Shown here piece by piece: positions 27,701 to 39,280 of a stretch of 60,000 nucleotides of DNA; within the stretch, counting starts at the first letter, position 1; every line of letters starts with the position of its first letter. The position numbers and the translations under genes were made by a program. The stretch comes from Takakia lepidozioides (lineage: Eukaryota; Streptophyta; Takakiopsida; Takakiales; Takakiaceae). The stretch covers positions 23,562,001 to 23,622,000 of the forward strand of contig CM060732.1 in the NCBI GenBank assembly GCA_030704615.1, written 5' to 3'. Below the pieces are notes generated by a model, which saw only the letters and a program-made list of their open reading frames with translations, ran no database searches and had not been told where the DNA came from.

Positions 27701-30700
27701 CCTGGTCAATTGGAGTCCCATCCCTTCCAGTAAAGTGCAAATTTTGCGATGAAGGTTGCAAACAGAGCTCCGTGGGTAGGACGGATGGCAAGGAATATAG
27801 GACAAACTAAAGGAGAATTTTCTCCTAGATTTCTTGGCTGGCACCTTCTTGATCTGATATGCGAATGCCCTTCATGTCAACAAGTAATCACATAACACAG
27901 AAGCAAAGAACTCACATTGAATTTGAAGTCGCGAGATTTGCGGTCAGTGTAGTGAAACTCGTAGTCCCGGATAATCTCTCTGTCTTCTTGGTTGCCAGTG
28001 TAGACAACACAATTCATATCGGTCAAAGATTCCACTTCTCGCTGCCAGTGCCCAAGAGTCGAAACAGGTGCAATCACCAAGAAAGGACCCCTAATTCTTC
28101 GTTTCATTCGTAGATTCTCAAGCATTGCAACCGACTGCATACAGGACAAAAAGCCAAGTTGTTATCATGCAGTCACAATAAGGGAGAACATGTCTGTGTT
28201 CCCTCAGATTTCCTTCTAAATAGCAACTTGGTTTTCAGAAGTGCTCACCTGCACACAAGGCATACCCAGAAATCACTTAATTTGCTGGTCAACCTCATAG
28301 CTAAGTCAAACCAAAACTTCAAAAGTTGGATGAGGGGGTATTTCAATGATCCCAGCAAAGACTGTAGGCTGGTATGTAACAAGAGCTGACCTGTATTGTC
28401 TTCCCCAAACCCATCTCATCGGCCAGTACACAGTTGGTGCGGTTCTCAAAATTGTGGTCAAGCCATGCAACACCAGCCTCCTGATAATCACGGAGTGACC
28501 GCCCATCTTTGAAAACCCGGGTGTTTGAGTTTCCAACTTGACGAACACTAGAGATCCTTAGGTTGAAATGATGGAAACGATGAATTTCAGCAGCATCCCC
28601 TGCCAGATTGTCTTCTTTCTCCCAAGTTGCCTCTGAATATGGGAGCCCACACCATTTAACCAGGTAGCACTTGCTTCGGCCACGCTGCTCAACTGCAATG
28701 ATTCTATCAATTTTCGTATAAAGTGGGTCAAACGCAGGGCTATCTTTGATCTCAAGAACATGCCCTTCCACCCTTTCTAGCTGGTCAAGTCGTTTCAAAA
28801 AGTTCCTCAGAAGCTGTGGGCAGTGCTTCTGCAAGAGACCCTCCTGCACATTGACAACATTCCTGTAACTTTTTTCCTTCTCTTTCACACAGAAGACTGT
28901 GCAAGGTTCACCAGCCATATTCCTGACTGAGAGAATCTTCTCCACATGCCCAATGCGTTTTACAAGGCATCCTATTTTTCCATTTCCTTCGGTCATGAGC
29001 CCAAAAATGTCTACCCTCCAAGCTACGGGAGTTTCATATTTCGGAATTTCAAGAATGCCATTGGCAGCTGCAAGTTCTTGGACCCCCTCTTTGCCATTGA
29101 GCTGGGCATCCTGCATGTTCTTTTCGCCAGCTTGATTTTCACGTTCACTTACTCGACAAATCCTGCGGAGTTTTTTGACAGGGCTGGCAGTGGCATCCTT
29201 GCTTGGAACCTGTTGCTCCTTATCTGTAAGATAAATAAGCTGGGTATCAAGAAGCAGGGGATCCATGGAAGCTCAAGGCTGCTTCTAAACAGTCAGAAGG
29301 TCAGGAGCTTCATCATTCATGCCATTCCCTTCCAGTTTCTATATAGGATTACCAAGCCCTATGAACAGCCCAACTACATTGGCAGCCATGATAAACAAGC
29401 AGTCCACAAGGCATACTGTTCCCAGCAAATGAAGTGCAGGGTGATCAACATCAATTCTCTCTTAGAACCCCACCAAACTATCATCCTAACCAAATTACTT
29501 TCCAATGTTGTATTTGCAACCCTATGGTGCCTCCCAGTTCGATACCGGTACCCAGATCGCACTAGTCAAACCAACTTGCAGGCATTCCAGTAATGGGACT
29601 ATTCTCAACAAGGACCCCTCTCGAAGTAGCAGCATGATCCTTGTCCAGCGTCAGGTTTTTGGTAGTCTGTGGCTTGCCCGTAGCAAGCTCTTCACCCGAA
29701 CTTTTTTAGACACCTGGCTGGAGCTGTCTCGGTCAATGCTACAAGTGACACTCAGGAGGATGCCCCACAACTACTATACACATTGAGTTCATCTATGCTA
29801 CAAACAACAAACAAGTCTCCATCATCAAGCCCATAGACAACATAGGGAACTTCACACCATCCTATTCAAAAAAAGTTAAATTGAACCCTTCCAAAAGGAA
29901 ACAAACTGAAGGGGTACTCACTAGCAATTTTGACGTTGTCTTCGTCTGAGGACGAATCCTCCTTCAAGCTTTTCACTGCACGGTTAGATCTCTGCGACCA
30001 CCGCTCACCAGCAACGGAACCAAAATCTGTTTTCGTCTCTTTGTCTTTTCCTGACACTGCAGACTTGTTCGCGTTCTTCCTCGTGTAGCATCTCAAAGGG
30101 CCCCCATCACCAGGCACACTCACATCAATGCTCTCACCCCCACCATTTTCCGTCCTGAAAGCAAACGCAGAGAAATCCGCTGGAGTTTTAGGTCCCACAC
30201 CTTTCCGATTGTCAGCTGGGCTGGCATGAGGCGGTGGGGATCGGTCTGAGAGCGGGTCACAGTCTTCGTCACTTGAGGCTTCCTTGTAGTTGACAGTTGT
30301 GGAACGCACTGCACGTGTTGAAACTGTCCTGCTCTCAATGCCATCACTGCATCAACAAAGAACTCCTCAGAACTATTAAGATTAATGCAGCAACACCACT
30401 TGAACATAGCCCCCATCTCAACGTCTCGAGATCCAGTGAAAGCTCTTAGTAGTTTGAATATAGCATTGAGGATGACAGTGGAAATACCGGGCATTTCGAG
30501 AATTGTTGGCCAGATGTAGGTCATCGCATTCCCCATCACTAGAGGAAGACTCATGGTGGCTTACGGTTGTGGAGCGGCGCTCCCGTACCCTATCTCTCCG
30601 GGGTTCTGCAACCACTTTCCTCTTTCTCCTCCCTGCCTGGAGTGCAGGAGACACCTCAAATACATCGTCGCTATCACTCCTAGTACCATCAAAATCCATC

Positions 30701-31707
30701 AGTTAATCAGTGAGTGCAAAATTCATTAACGGTTGTCATGTAGAATACGAGCAAGATCCTCTCAAAGGTGATCGTACGAGACCATTCTAGAAGCGCAATT
30801 TAGGTAGGACTCCAAACTTGAGCGAACAAAACAAGTTGTTAGAACAACCATACTCCTTGCATGTGCGATCAGCTGATTTTGGTTTACTGCACCCTAGACC
30901 CCCAAGTTAGTCGTTTGACCTTACGTACATCAGTAAGTCTACTGCCGCTGCTGAGCGAGGGCTTCCGCGCAGAAACGTATCTTTACACTGACCATGCCGT
31001 GACCTAAATCCAACTCTTGGGAGACCTTCACTCACACATCTGATGAGTCCCTGTTAGACTCCGACGTCCACTACCACACAAATTAACACGTTCATGTGTG
31101 ATAGGCGCTTGCAAAATCGTAAATCGTAAATTAAAACCCCATTCTCTTCCTCGCTAGACAGATGACCCGCGGCAACTTTACGTGCATAAATAACTAGAAA
31201 ATCTTGACAGCAAGTCAGAGAAACGGGTGGTTGAGATCCACAGTCATTCACAAGAATTGTGGGACATACATACCCCGTGTCAGCCGCAGGTGGATCGGCG
31301 ACATTGCTCACATGGGGCTTTGCGTATCTCAGAAGAGTGTTAGCCGGCGCCGGCACCTTCGGCGCCGTCCGGTCATTATCAGTTGCATGGCTACCATCAT
31401 GACTAGAATCCCGCCCTCGCGTTTTACCTTTCACCTTCAGCCTTTTACGCGCAATCTGGAATCTCCCCCTGCGCTTGGGGACGACGACCACATCCGTGTC
31501 GGGGTTTGACGAATCTTCTGAAATTGCATCGCTCTCCTCAGTTTCCTCTCCCCCGGAAGCCTCGATGTCATCAGAGGTAGCTGGTGCTCCATTTTCAGAT
31601 CTCGTAGTGTCTCTTACTGGGAGAAGACCGTTAGTTTCCTGGAGAGATTCGGACCGCAGCACTGCGTCATCGGTATAGTCCACCTGCTTCCTCTCACGAA
31701 GATGCAT
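18717..31707 (-). CDS. CHD chromatin remodeler, subfamily III-like (CHD6-9/Kismet type), 24 exons
   Basis: ATP-dependent nucleosome remodeler of about 1812 residues. Exons on the minus strand: 31707-31274, 30679-30488, 30346-29922, 29223-28391, 28134-27916, 27551-27460, 27142-27029, 26679-26592, 26302-26213, 26075-25953, 25642-25556, 25416-25192, 24976-24881, 24563-24471, 24164-24091, 23731-23533, 23315-23227, 22785-22355, 22157-21559, 21353-21277, 20674-20593, 20018-19840, 19434-18963, 18842-18717. All phases agree; the exon 12 start is the least certain. Residues 1-350 are acidic and Ser-rich with a basic KRRGRF patch. Chromodomains lie near 440-500 (VEKILSVRN) and 525-565 ([18 protein letters not shown]). 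The SNF2 ATPase follows ([23 protein letters not shown]), then the helicase C half ([42 protein letters not shown]). After it come [10 protein letters not shown] and FSVATFIS, then a SANT-like [20 protein letters not shown], an order I associate with CHD6-9. No PHD finger, so not PICKLE-like. A divergent CHD1 is the alternative. Confidence 0.88.
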
Positions 31708-33381
31708 TGTACCGCAACAACTGCTTGCTCCAAAACAGGAAGCCTAACAGATCGTGACTGAAGGCCCTGTGTATCAGGCCCGCGCTTCAATGTAAATTAA
31801 AATCGAGGTAAGATTTCCTGGCAGTCTGTAGAGGAAAGATCATACTTTCCAAGCTTACAATTGTGCTGGAAGGAGGTATGAATGTCAATAACATCGTTGA
31901 ATAGTGCAACCCCAAGGGCGTGGCCCCCGCGACTCTAGTATACGCGATACCTATGGACTATGTTTTCTTACCAAAGATTAAAGGTGGCAAAATACGATTC
32001 TTCGTCGGAATGCAAATATGCAGGATCGACAACCAAACTTAATGCGACTAATGTACCTTGAGAACCCCCAGACAGATAGAGAGAGAGATAGATCTTCAAC
32101 AATAATTCCAAAAACGTATGTTATAAAAAGCAATGCAAGCTCCACCAGGGATGCTCCTCAAAAAGCAGACGCTGAAATGAGCTTTTTCACACAATCCTCC
32201 TAACCGCAGAGCTGAAGGGATGGAGAAACGTCCAAAATTGATCGCTTCAAGCAAAAACGAACTCAGCAGTTACGCATTTCACCAACACTCGATCTCAAAA
32301 TAGCATCTCTGCGAGAAGAGGCGAAGGGAGCCGTTGCATCCACAATCGACAGAGAGAGAGAGAGATCTGAAAAACGAATGCAGTATTGTGCGGTGCAAAG
32401 AAGTGAGGAGGAACAAGGGTTACTAAGGTGTGTAACTGCACTGGAGTGTGGCGCGCTGCGAGGGAAAAAAAGGGCTGGTGTGGAGCGTCACCGCGCACCC
32501 TGAGAAAAGCGCGGGGTTTCCAACTTTTGAACACAGCTCTTGTTCCCCACGTTCCCATCGCATCACATCCCTCGTCCATTTCGGCCCACGTTCGTCCGTT
32601 CGTTCGTAGATCGTTCTTAGTCTCTTCTCAGTTCGTGCCCAGAGTTCCCAGTTCTGTGACTGTTCGTTTTCCATTTTTTTTTTAAATTATTTTAATTAGC
32701 ATCTATTCTTATGGATAATAGACTGGCCCGGCAAAATCCATTGGATGATTCCAGACCGTTGGATTGGAGGTATCGGAATCAGTGATCCACGGCTGTGATG
32801 GTCGATGAAGATTGCTCGTTGGGTTTCATCCAGCATGGGCGCTATAGATGAATGACGGTTGTGAAAATGGATGTAATATACCTCTTCCGTCTTCGGCTAG
32901 TAAATGGAAGATCCAGTCTATTATTCATCCCGTCTGCGGTTAGAATTCCTTTAGATTAGGAAAAACGAAATCAAGCAACGCATTGGTGGAAATTTGTTAG
33001 ATTCTATCTGTACCGTACGAGGCTTATTTAGATTTGGAAATTATAAACCGTCCAGTTTAGTCATGTTGACGGTTCAGATCCGTCACGGCTCCTTCGTCTG
33101 CTGTGTGCAGCTATGGCGTGGTCTGAGGAGTAGAGAGACTGAGGAAGGAAGAGGAATGTGATGCAAGGGAGGCAGGTGAAGTGAAGGTGGAAGGATCTCC
33201 GGTCTTTTTCAGCTGATTACTCAGTTCTTACGATGATTTTCACTTGAAATCTTCAACGGGGAAAATTTCTGTTTGGTGCTGATCACAGTGTGGGCATGCA
33301 CAGTTGGGAAGCATGCATTCATCACGGGTGGGAGAACATCGATGGGAATGATTGAAGAATTCAAATCCAGAAGGGAAGGAG
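31708..33381. promoter_or_regulatory. Shared upstream region of CHD (-) and P-class PPR (+)
   Basis: About 1.7 kb between two divergent start codons. It holds short GA runs (about 32075-32095 and 32348-32365) and an A/T tract near 32673-32695. Open frames near 32295-32685 overlap on both strands and show no domain. Both genes may share promoter sequence, and 5' untranslated exons may lie here. Confidence 0.4.
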
Positions 33382-36300
33382 ATGGATTTGCTGAGGTGCG
33401 GGGGGCTATGGGAGACCCTGCTTCAATGCACACAGGATTCAAGGTCCAACAATGGTACTGAGTGTTGGCGCGGTGCGCGCTCTGCTAAAGCGAAGGCTGG
33501 AAAGGGGTGGTGTTGGAAATTGAGGTGCGGAAAGGATGCTGGCCCTCGGAAGCTTTTTCTGGGAAATGCCAGGCATGACGATCAACACCGTTATGCACTC
33601 GTTCGGGTGTGCGCCGGGTCCCAGTCTGTGGGGGGAGACAGTAGCGATTTTTTGAGCAGCCAAGTACGCATCAGGTTACACTCTCTTCCCAAACCGATCC
33701 ACTCGTTTCCCACTTTTCAATTCAAACCTGCACAGATGTTTGGAATTGTCAAAAATCTGCAGGCACAAGTGAATAAACCAAACAGTTTAAACAGGAATGT
33801 CTATCAATTTTATGAAACAGATACCGGTACAGGTTCCTGGTATGTACTTAATGAAACGTAAAACCTGCAAAATAGCGGTGAGAAGCAGACAGGTATCTCA
33901 AACATAAGAATGTGAGTATTTGCAGGACCAATTACTGCTGAAGGTGTGGCATGTGCCAAGGGAGGGAGTTTCTTTGCTAGATTGTTCAGGGTATCTCTCT
34001 TCTTGTACTCAGTTGATTTATGCAATTGGCAATAGATACTGTGTACCTTAGCAATGGGGTGCAGAGTATGGCGAAGTGCATAGAAGACAGGTTGAAAGCT
34101 TGTTGAGGCATAGATTAATTCATAATATGATCCTTCTTTCTTGCCAAAGAAATTATCAGTGGACATCATAGGCATCCCACCAATTTGTTGGAATCTTCTG
34201 TGCAGAGGGGGATGTGCATAGATTGTGACGGTGGAGGACTTTTGCTTGTGGGTTGGGTTTTTTTTAATGGTCTAGCAATTAAATAGTCTGCTCCAACTAT
34301 TTGACGGGCGTAATTAATCCTGCACTATTGGCTGTCCATGAGCAACCTGAGGCCTTACAATCAAAGCTTCCTCTCTTGCCTGAATGGACAATATTTGAGA
34401 CAACTCCCTGAAAGAAGACACTTACTGCAGATTTCAGCAGATTGGAGTCAGACAACAATCCCAAGACAGCAGTCAAAAAATGCATGAAGGCTGGCCAAGT
34501 GATAGCAACAGTATGGGAAGCATATTGAGGAGCCCCAATAGGGCACAATCAAATGGATCCGATGACTTACAATGCAAAGGCTCGGATGAGATTCTATCCA
34601 CAAACCATGGGGCACAGAGCTCACTGCTAGCAACAGAGAATACTTCCCAGAAAAGTGGAAGCAGAGAGGATGAAGTTTCAGCTGCCAAGGTGGGGGTCAC
34701 CGTCACCTCATCAGCATGTCCTCTGGAATCTCATGCCAGTTCCATCAAAGTGCATCCTAGTGTGGCCCTGGAAACTCCCCCTGGATCTCCTGCCAGTCCT
34801 CCAAGCAAGCATGTTAAGATGTTTGGTAATGTGTTACAAACGCCAGTGGCTCGGCCACACTTTGAGGGATTTCATAGTAATGATTCTGGTTTTCCTTCGG
34901 AATCAAAACCACTGCGGGTTCACCTGTTCCCTGTCCCAAGCAAGAGGAAGAGGAATCCTGTTCCAGGCAGAGGAAAAGAGAACAAAACTGCAGAGATTGT
35001 GAGGAAGGCAGTCATTGATGTGCTGGCACATGCGACTGACATGGTTGATGCATTGAATCGCTCGACAAAAGCACTGGGTGGTCATTGCTCTTTGTGGGAT
35101 CAGGCAAGCCTTCAAATGAACCTCAAATAAATATCAAATGACAGTATTTGTGCTTTCTGGGACATACCAGCAGTTCATTTACCAAAATTGACTGAAAATG
35201 TGTGCTTCTCAGATGATGAAGGAACTGGAGGTTCGGGGGGCTCGGAGACAAGCACTACAAGTCTTCCGCTACCTCCAAACCCAACCTGACTTCAAGCTGT
35301 GCGAACAAAACTTTGTGACAATCATTTCTATTCTTGGGCGAGAAGGCAAGCTGGGGCTTGCCCGGGAAACGTTTGATGGAATGGGAGAGGCAGGGATTAC
35401 GCCTACGCCTGTTTCTTATACAGTGTTGATGACAAGGTGAGAGAAGCCAGGTTTACTAGTGGGTATTAGCCCTTCATTCTTCATTCAATCTTTCAAATGA
35501 GATACTGACTATTTTTTGTGGTATACTACTGACAAATGCACATCTCTTACAGCTACACAAAGCATGGCCTGCTGAAAGAAGCTTGGGAGGTGTTTGAGTT
35601 GATGAAGCAAAAGGATTGCCTTCCCAATGTGGTCACATATAATACACTCATCCATGCTTGTGCTAAGAAAGGATTCTGGTTGCACAAGCTGGTGGACCTC
35701 TTTGAGGAGATGAAGGCCAAGGGTATCCAACCAGACGATATCACTTACAATTCCATGGTCAATGCCTGCATCCGCTGCCACCTCTTCGATACTGCCAGCC
35801 AAATCTTCAAGGAAATGAATACAGTGAATTGCTTGCCAAACATTGTGACGTATACAGCTCTTATCAACACTTATGGAAGAGCTGGTAAGCTCAAGGAAGC
35901 GTTGGAATTGTTTGAGGAGATGAAGCATTTGGGGCGTTCACCAAACTCCTGGACTTACAACTCTCTCTTGAAAGCATATGCAAATCAAGGGTGCTATGAA
36001 AAAGTTTTGGGGTTGTATGGAGAAATGGAGGATGCTGGTTGTGTTCGGGATCTATACACATACAATACTGTGATAGACATGTTTGGAAGGGGAGGGCTCT
36101 TTGAGGAGGCGGAAGGTGTGTTCATGGAAATGAAGATCAAGGGATGCACTCCCGATCGGGTGTGTCTTGTAACTTACAGCTAGTTGCATTGTGTATTTTC
36201 ACTCCTCTGATTTGAGTTGATTCTCAGATTAACTTTGAGGAATCATGGGTTGTTTCTTCAGGAAATAGTATTGGGTTGCTTGTGTCACACTTCACTGTAT

Positions 36301-37196
36301 ATGATGGTAAGTAGTGTATGGTGTCTGACAAGAACCTTGGCATGGCAGGTGACCTACAACACGATGCTTGATGCATACAGCAAGGGCGGGCAGACGAGGA
36401 AGGCATGGGAAGTATTGGATAATATGAAGCATGCAGGGTGTTTGCCTGACCTATGGACCTATAACATTCAGCTTGATGCTTTAGGCAAAGCAGGCAGTGT
36501 TGAGGAAGCTGCCCAGATGTTTCAGGCTCTGAAAGATGCTGGACTTTCTCCCAACCTAGTGACCTACAGTGCAATGGTTAACATCTATGGCCTCTGGGGC
36601 CTTGTTGACAAGGTCCAGAAGGTGTGGCAGGAGATGCGGGAGGCAGGGTGTGTACCAAATGCCACCGCATATTGTGGGCTAATCAACAGCTACAGCCAGC
36701 ATGGCATGCACCAGGTATAATTGCAAATATCATAGAACTTCTCCAGACTCTTGCAAGGTCTCCAAGGACCTTTCATGTTTGGTCTGTGCATTGTGCTTGA
36801 TTATAATGTCTCGAAGTGTTTTGAAATCAATGTGGTGGGGGTTCTCAGGAGGCTCTATCGACGTTCCAAGAGATGTGTAAATGTGGTGTCGAACCAGATG
36901 TGCAGAGCTACACTGCGCTGATGGATGCGTATGGGCATGCAGGGCTGTGTGATGAAGCTGAACGGTTGTTACTGCAAATGGGTCGTGCTGGTTTCATTGC
37001 TGACTGTGTGACCTACAGGGTGTTGGTCAGGGCTTTTGCCAAGGCGGACCGGTTTTATGATGGTCTGAAGTACTTTGAATATATTGTCGAACACCCAGAA
37101 GTGGACAGCATTGCTTCTCAAAAGCTGATCAGACAGTATAAGGAGCGCTATGCATATTATACTAAGTATTCCAAGAATCGTGTACAAATTTGTTGA
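33382..37196 (+). CDS. P-class pentatricopeptide-repeat protein, six exons
   Basis: Predicted organelle RNA-binding protein of about 830 residues. Exons: 33382-33663, 34438-35103, 35213-35436, 35553-36159, 36349-36714, 36849-37196. All phases agree. Residues 1-94 (exon 1) are basic and Cys/Arg/Ser-rich, as in a transit peptide. Residues 95-316 (exon 2) are a Ser/Pro-rich spacer with a basic FPVPSKRKRNPVPGRGKE patch and no known domain. From about residue 317 come a dozen or so P-type 35-residue repeats with NVVTYNTLIHACAKKG, GIQPDDITYNSMVNAC and TYNTVIDMFGRGG-like units. The C-terminus (KLIRQYKERYAYYTKY) lacks E, DYW or SMR domains. The repeat register recalls the pTAC2/GUN1-type P-class group, but I cannot assign an orthologue. 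Intron 2 uses a GC donor (CAG|GCAAGC). Exon 1 is the weakest part of the model. Confidence 0.8.
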
Positions 37197-39280
37197 AGAT
37201 CTGCGGGAGCAGTTGAAAGTGGCCAGGTTGCTCACAATCTGGAGAGTTATATTGACCAGTGGGTGATCGCCAAACCAGAGTGGGCCAAGCATGCTAGTAA
37301 GAGCCATGGAACATACGAAATAGCGACACTGGTGTCTGAGCTCGCGGTTGAAGATTTTTCCATGGCATGAACATTTGTACGCCTCAGTGGTTCTCGAGCT
37401 GTGCCAGTATTGGGATCCTTGCAACACTAAGAGCAGTCACCGTGTGGGAGCAATGTAAACAGGCGTCAGTATAGTGGAAAGCTGGCTGGCAGATTATCGA
37501 GGTATTTGACTGTCTACTATCCACCTGTTAAGTTGCCTGAACCCAAATGAAATTAGGGTAAGCAGACTACAGATGTCAAGTGGTGGTTTCTAGGGGGTGA
37601 AGTGTGGGGCAACCTTCTAGCACTGATATAAACATGCCCACTTGTTGGGCATTACCGTATACCTTCAGGCACTCGCCTCCTGCCAGGAGCCAGGCAGCTT
37701 CCTGAGCATGGAAGTTCCTAAAACACATTATCTCTTGCATGTTTCCAGGCTTATGAAGATGGAGAGCATTTAGTTAGGTTTATTCAAAGGACGTAAGAAC
37801 TCGGGAGGCAAATCAGTGGTGGATGTTGTTCCTTATTGGCAGGTGGCTTTCAGAAGTGCAATACTTGGGGTGTCCTGGAGTAAGCTGAGACCTGAAACTC
37901 GTCTTCCTCAGTGCAGAGCCAGGGATGAGCGGCAGACTTACAATGTTGAAAGAACACAGCTCTCAAATGGCTCAAGAGTCCCTTGTCACCAGTATTGAGT
38001 TCATCTTGTTACAGGAATTACTGGAAAGGGCACTGCCTTCTGTGGGTTGTTTAGATCAAATGACCAATATGGAACTTTGCATTGTGAAAATAACAGACTG
38101 TCTTTTTAGATGTGCTGAGTTCTAAAGCTCCATGTTTATGATTAAACAATTGCTCCATCCTGAAGCAGATCCAACCTGGAGATGATCCTGGATATGATCC
38201 TCAGCGCTCCAATCGACTAGCATTTCCACTTATGTACTATTATATCACCATACATGTAGGAATAAGTTCAAAACATCAGCACTTGAGCATGGGACTCAGA
38301 TGGAAAGTACCGCAGGTGTTGAGGCTTTGACCAGTATAAGTGCCCCACATTATGAGTACTTGGTAATTCTAAAAGCTGGCCTCAATACCATACACATAGT
38401 AAGATACCAAGTCAAGGGCTATAGGCTGCCTCACTCTGCTTTACTGATTGTTGAGCAATGACATCCCCACACTCTTGCTCGGGTTCTCTCATGTGTTAGA
38501 AATTGAGAGAGATTTACTGGCTTGTTTCGTCTCTTCGTGAGTCACTTGTGACCTAGCATGTGTTGGATATGGGACAAAGAAATGGCCTCATTATGCTATA
38601 GGATAGGTATGGTTATGGGTATCCGTATAGATTATCAACTAGATTATCAACTCTGGAGGAACACTTTCATTTAACATTAGTCTCTTAAAACATCTAGAAA
38701 CAAATGCCATTGAAGCTATGAAAAATCATTGTCCAACCATGATTCTATGCAGGCGTGGTAACCCCAAATTAACGGGCCTTGTCAATAGTCACATTGAGAC
38801 ATAGCCTGCAGAAACGGGACAGTCTCTCTCTTTAAGAGCATTGAAGGAACTTTCTACAAGCCTTTCTGAATGTCGCTTAATCTGGAGTGAGCCAGCATCT
38901 TGACAACAAGAGAAACTACAGGTGGAGGGACAAGCACACTATGTTAAGCTCCTAGGCCCTGCCATGGACAGTCTAAGACGGGCTTCTTAAAGAACCCTTT
39001 GGTTACAACATGGTAGTACAGCAAGCATTTAATAGTGCAACTGAATTGCCACAGTAGAATTCAAGCCTGTGGAAACGAACATGTACAAAACAATCACGCA
39101 GATAGGGCAACTAAAACATGACCTTCATGTCGATCCTACTGACAGCTAAGCATTGCTGGTGTTGCTGTATGACTCACTGTTCTCAACAGACTTCCAGCAT
39201 CCATGTACAGGCTACATCATGGAACATCCAGTCCACAAATGCTTGGAATCCTGAAATGGGCCTAAGACTATCTCCACTCG
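37197..39280. other. Gap between convergent PPR and ASF1 genes
   Basis: About 2.1 kb of 3' flank of two convergent genes. Short frames occur but none shows a domain or a supported splice pattern. No repeat was recognised. Confidence 0.45.

Noticed and set aside
28899-29593. A 215-codon + frame opposite CHD exon 4
   Set aside because: Antisense to the chromodomain exon, whose minus reading is unambiguous. No domain on the + strand.
32295-32685. A small gene between CHD and the P-class PPR gene
   Set aside because: Frames on both strands overlap over the same bases, include low-complexity runs and show no domain. The region is better read as promoter or leader.
35509-36574. Minus frames across the P-class PPR gene
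   Set aside because: Antisense shadows of repeat motifs. The + model has consistent phases through six exons.
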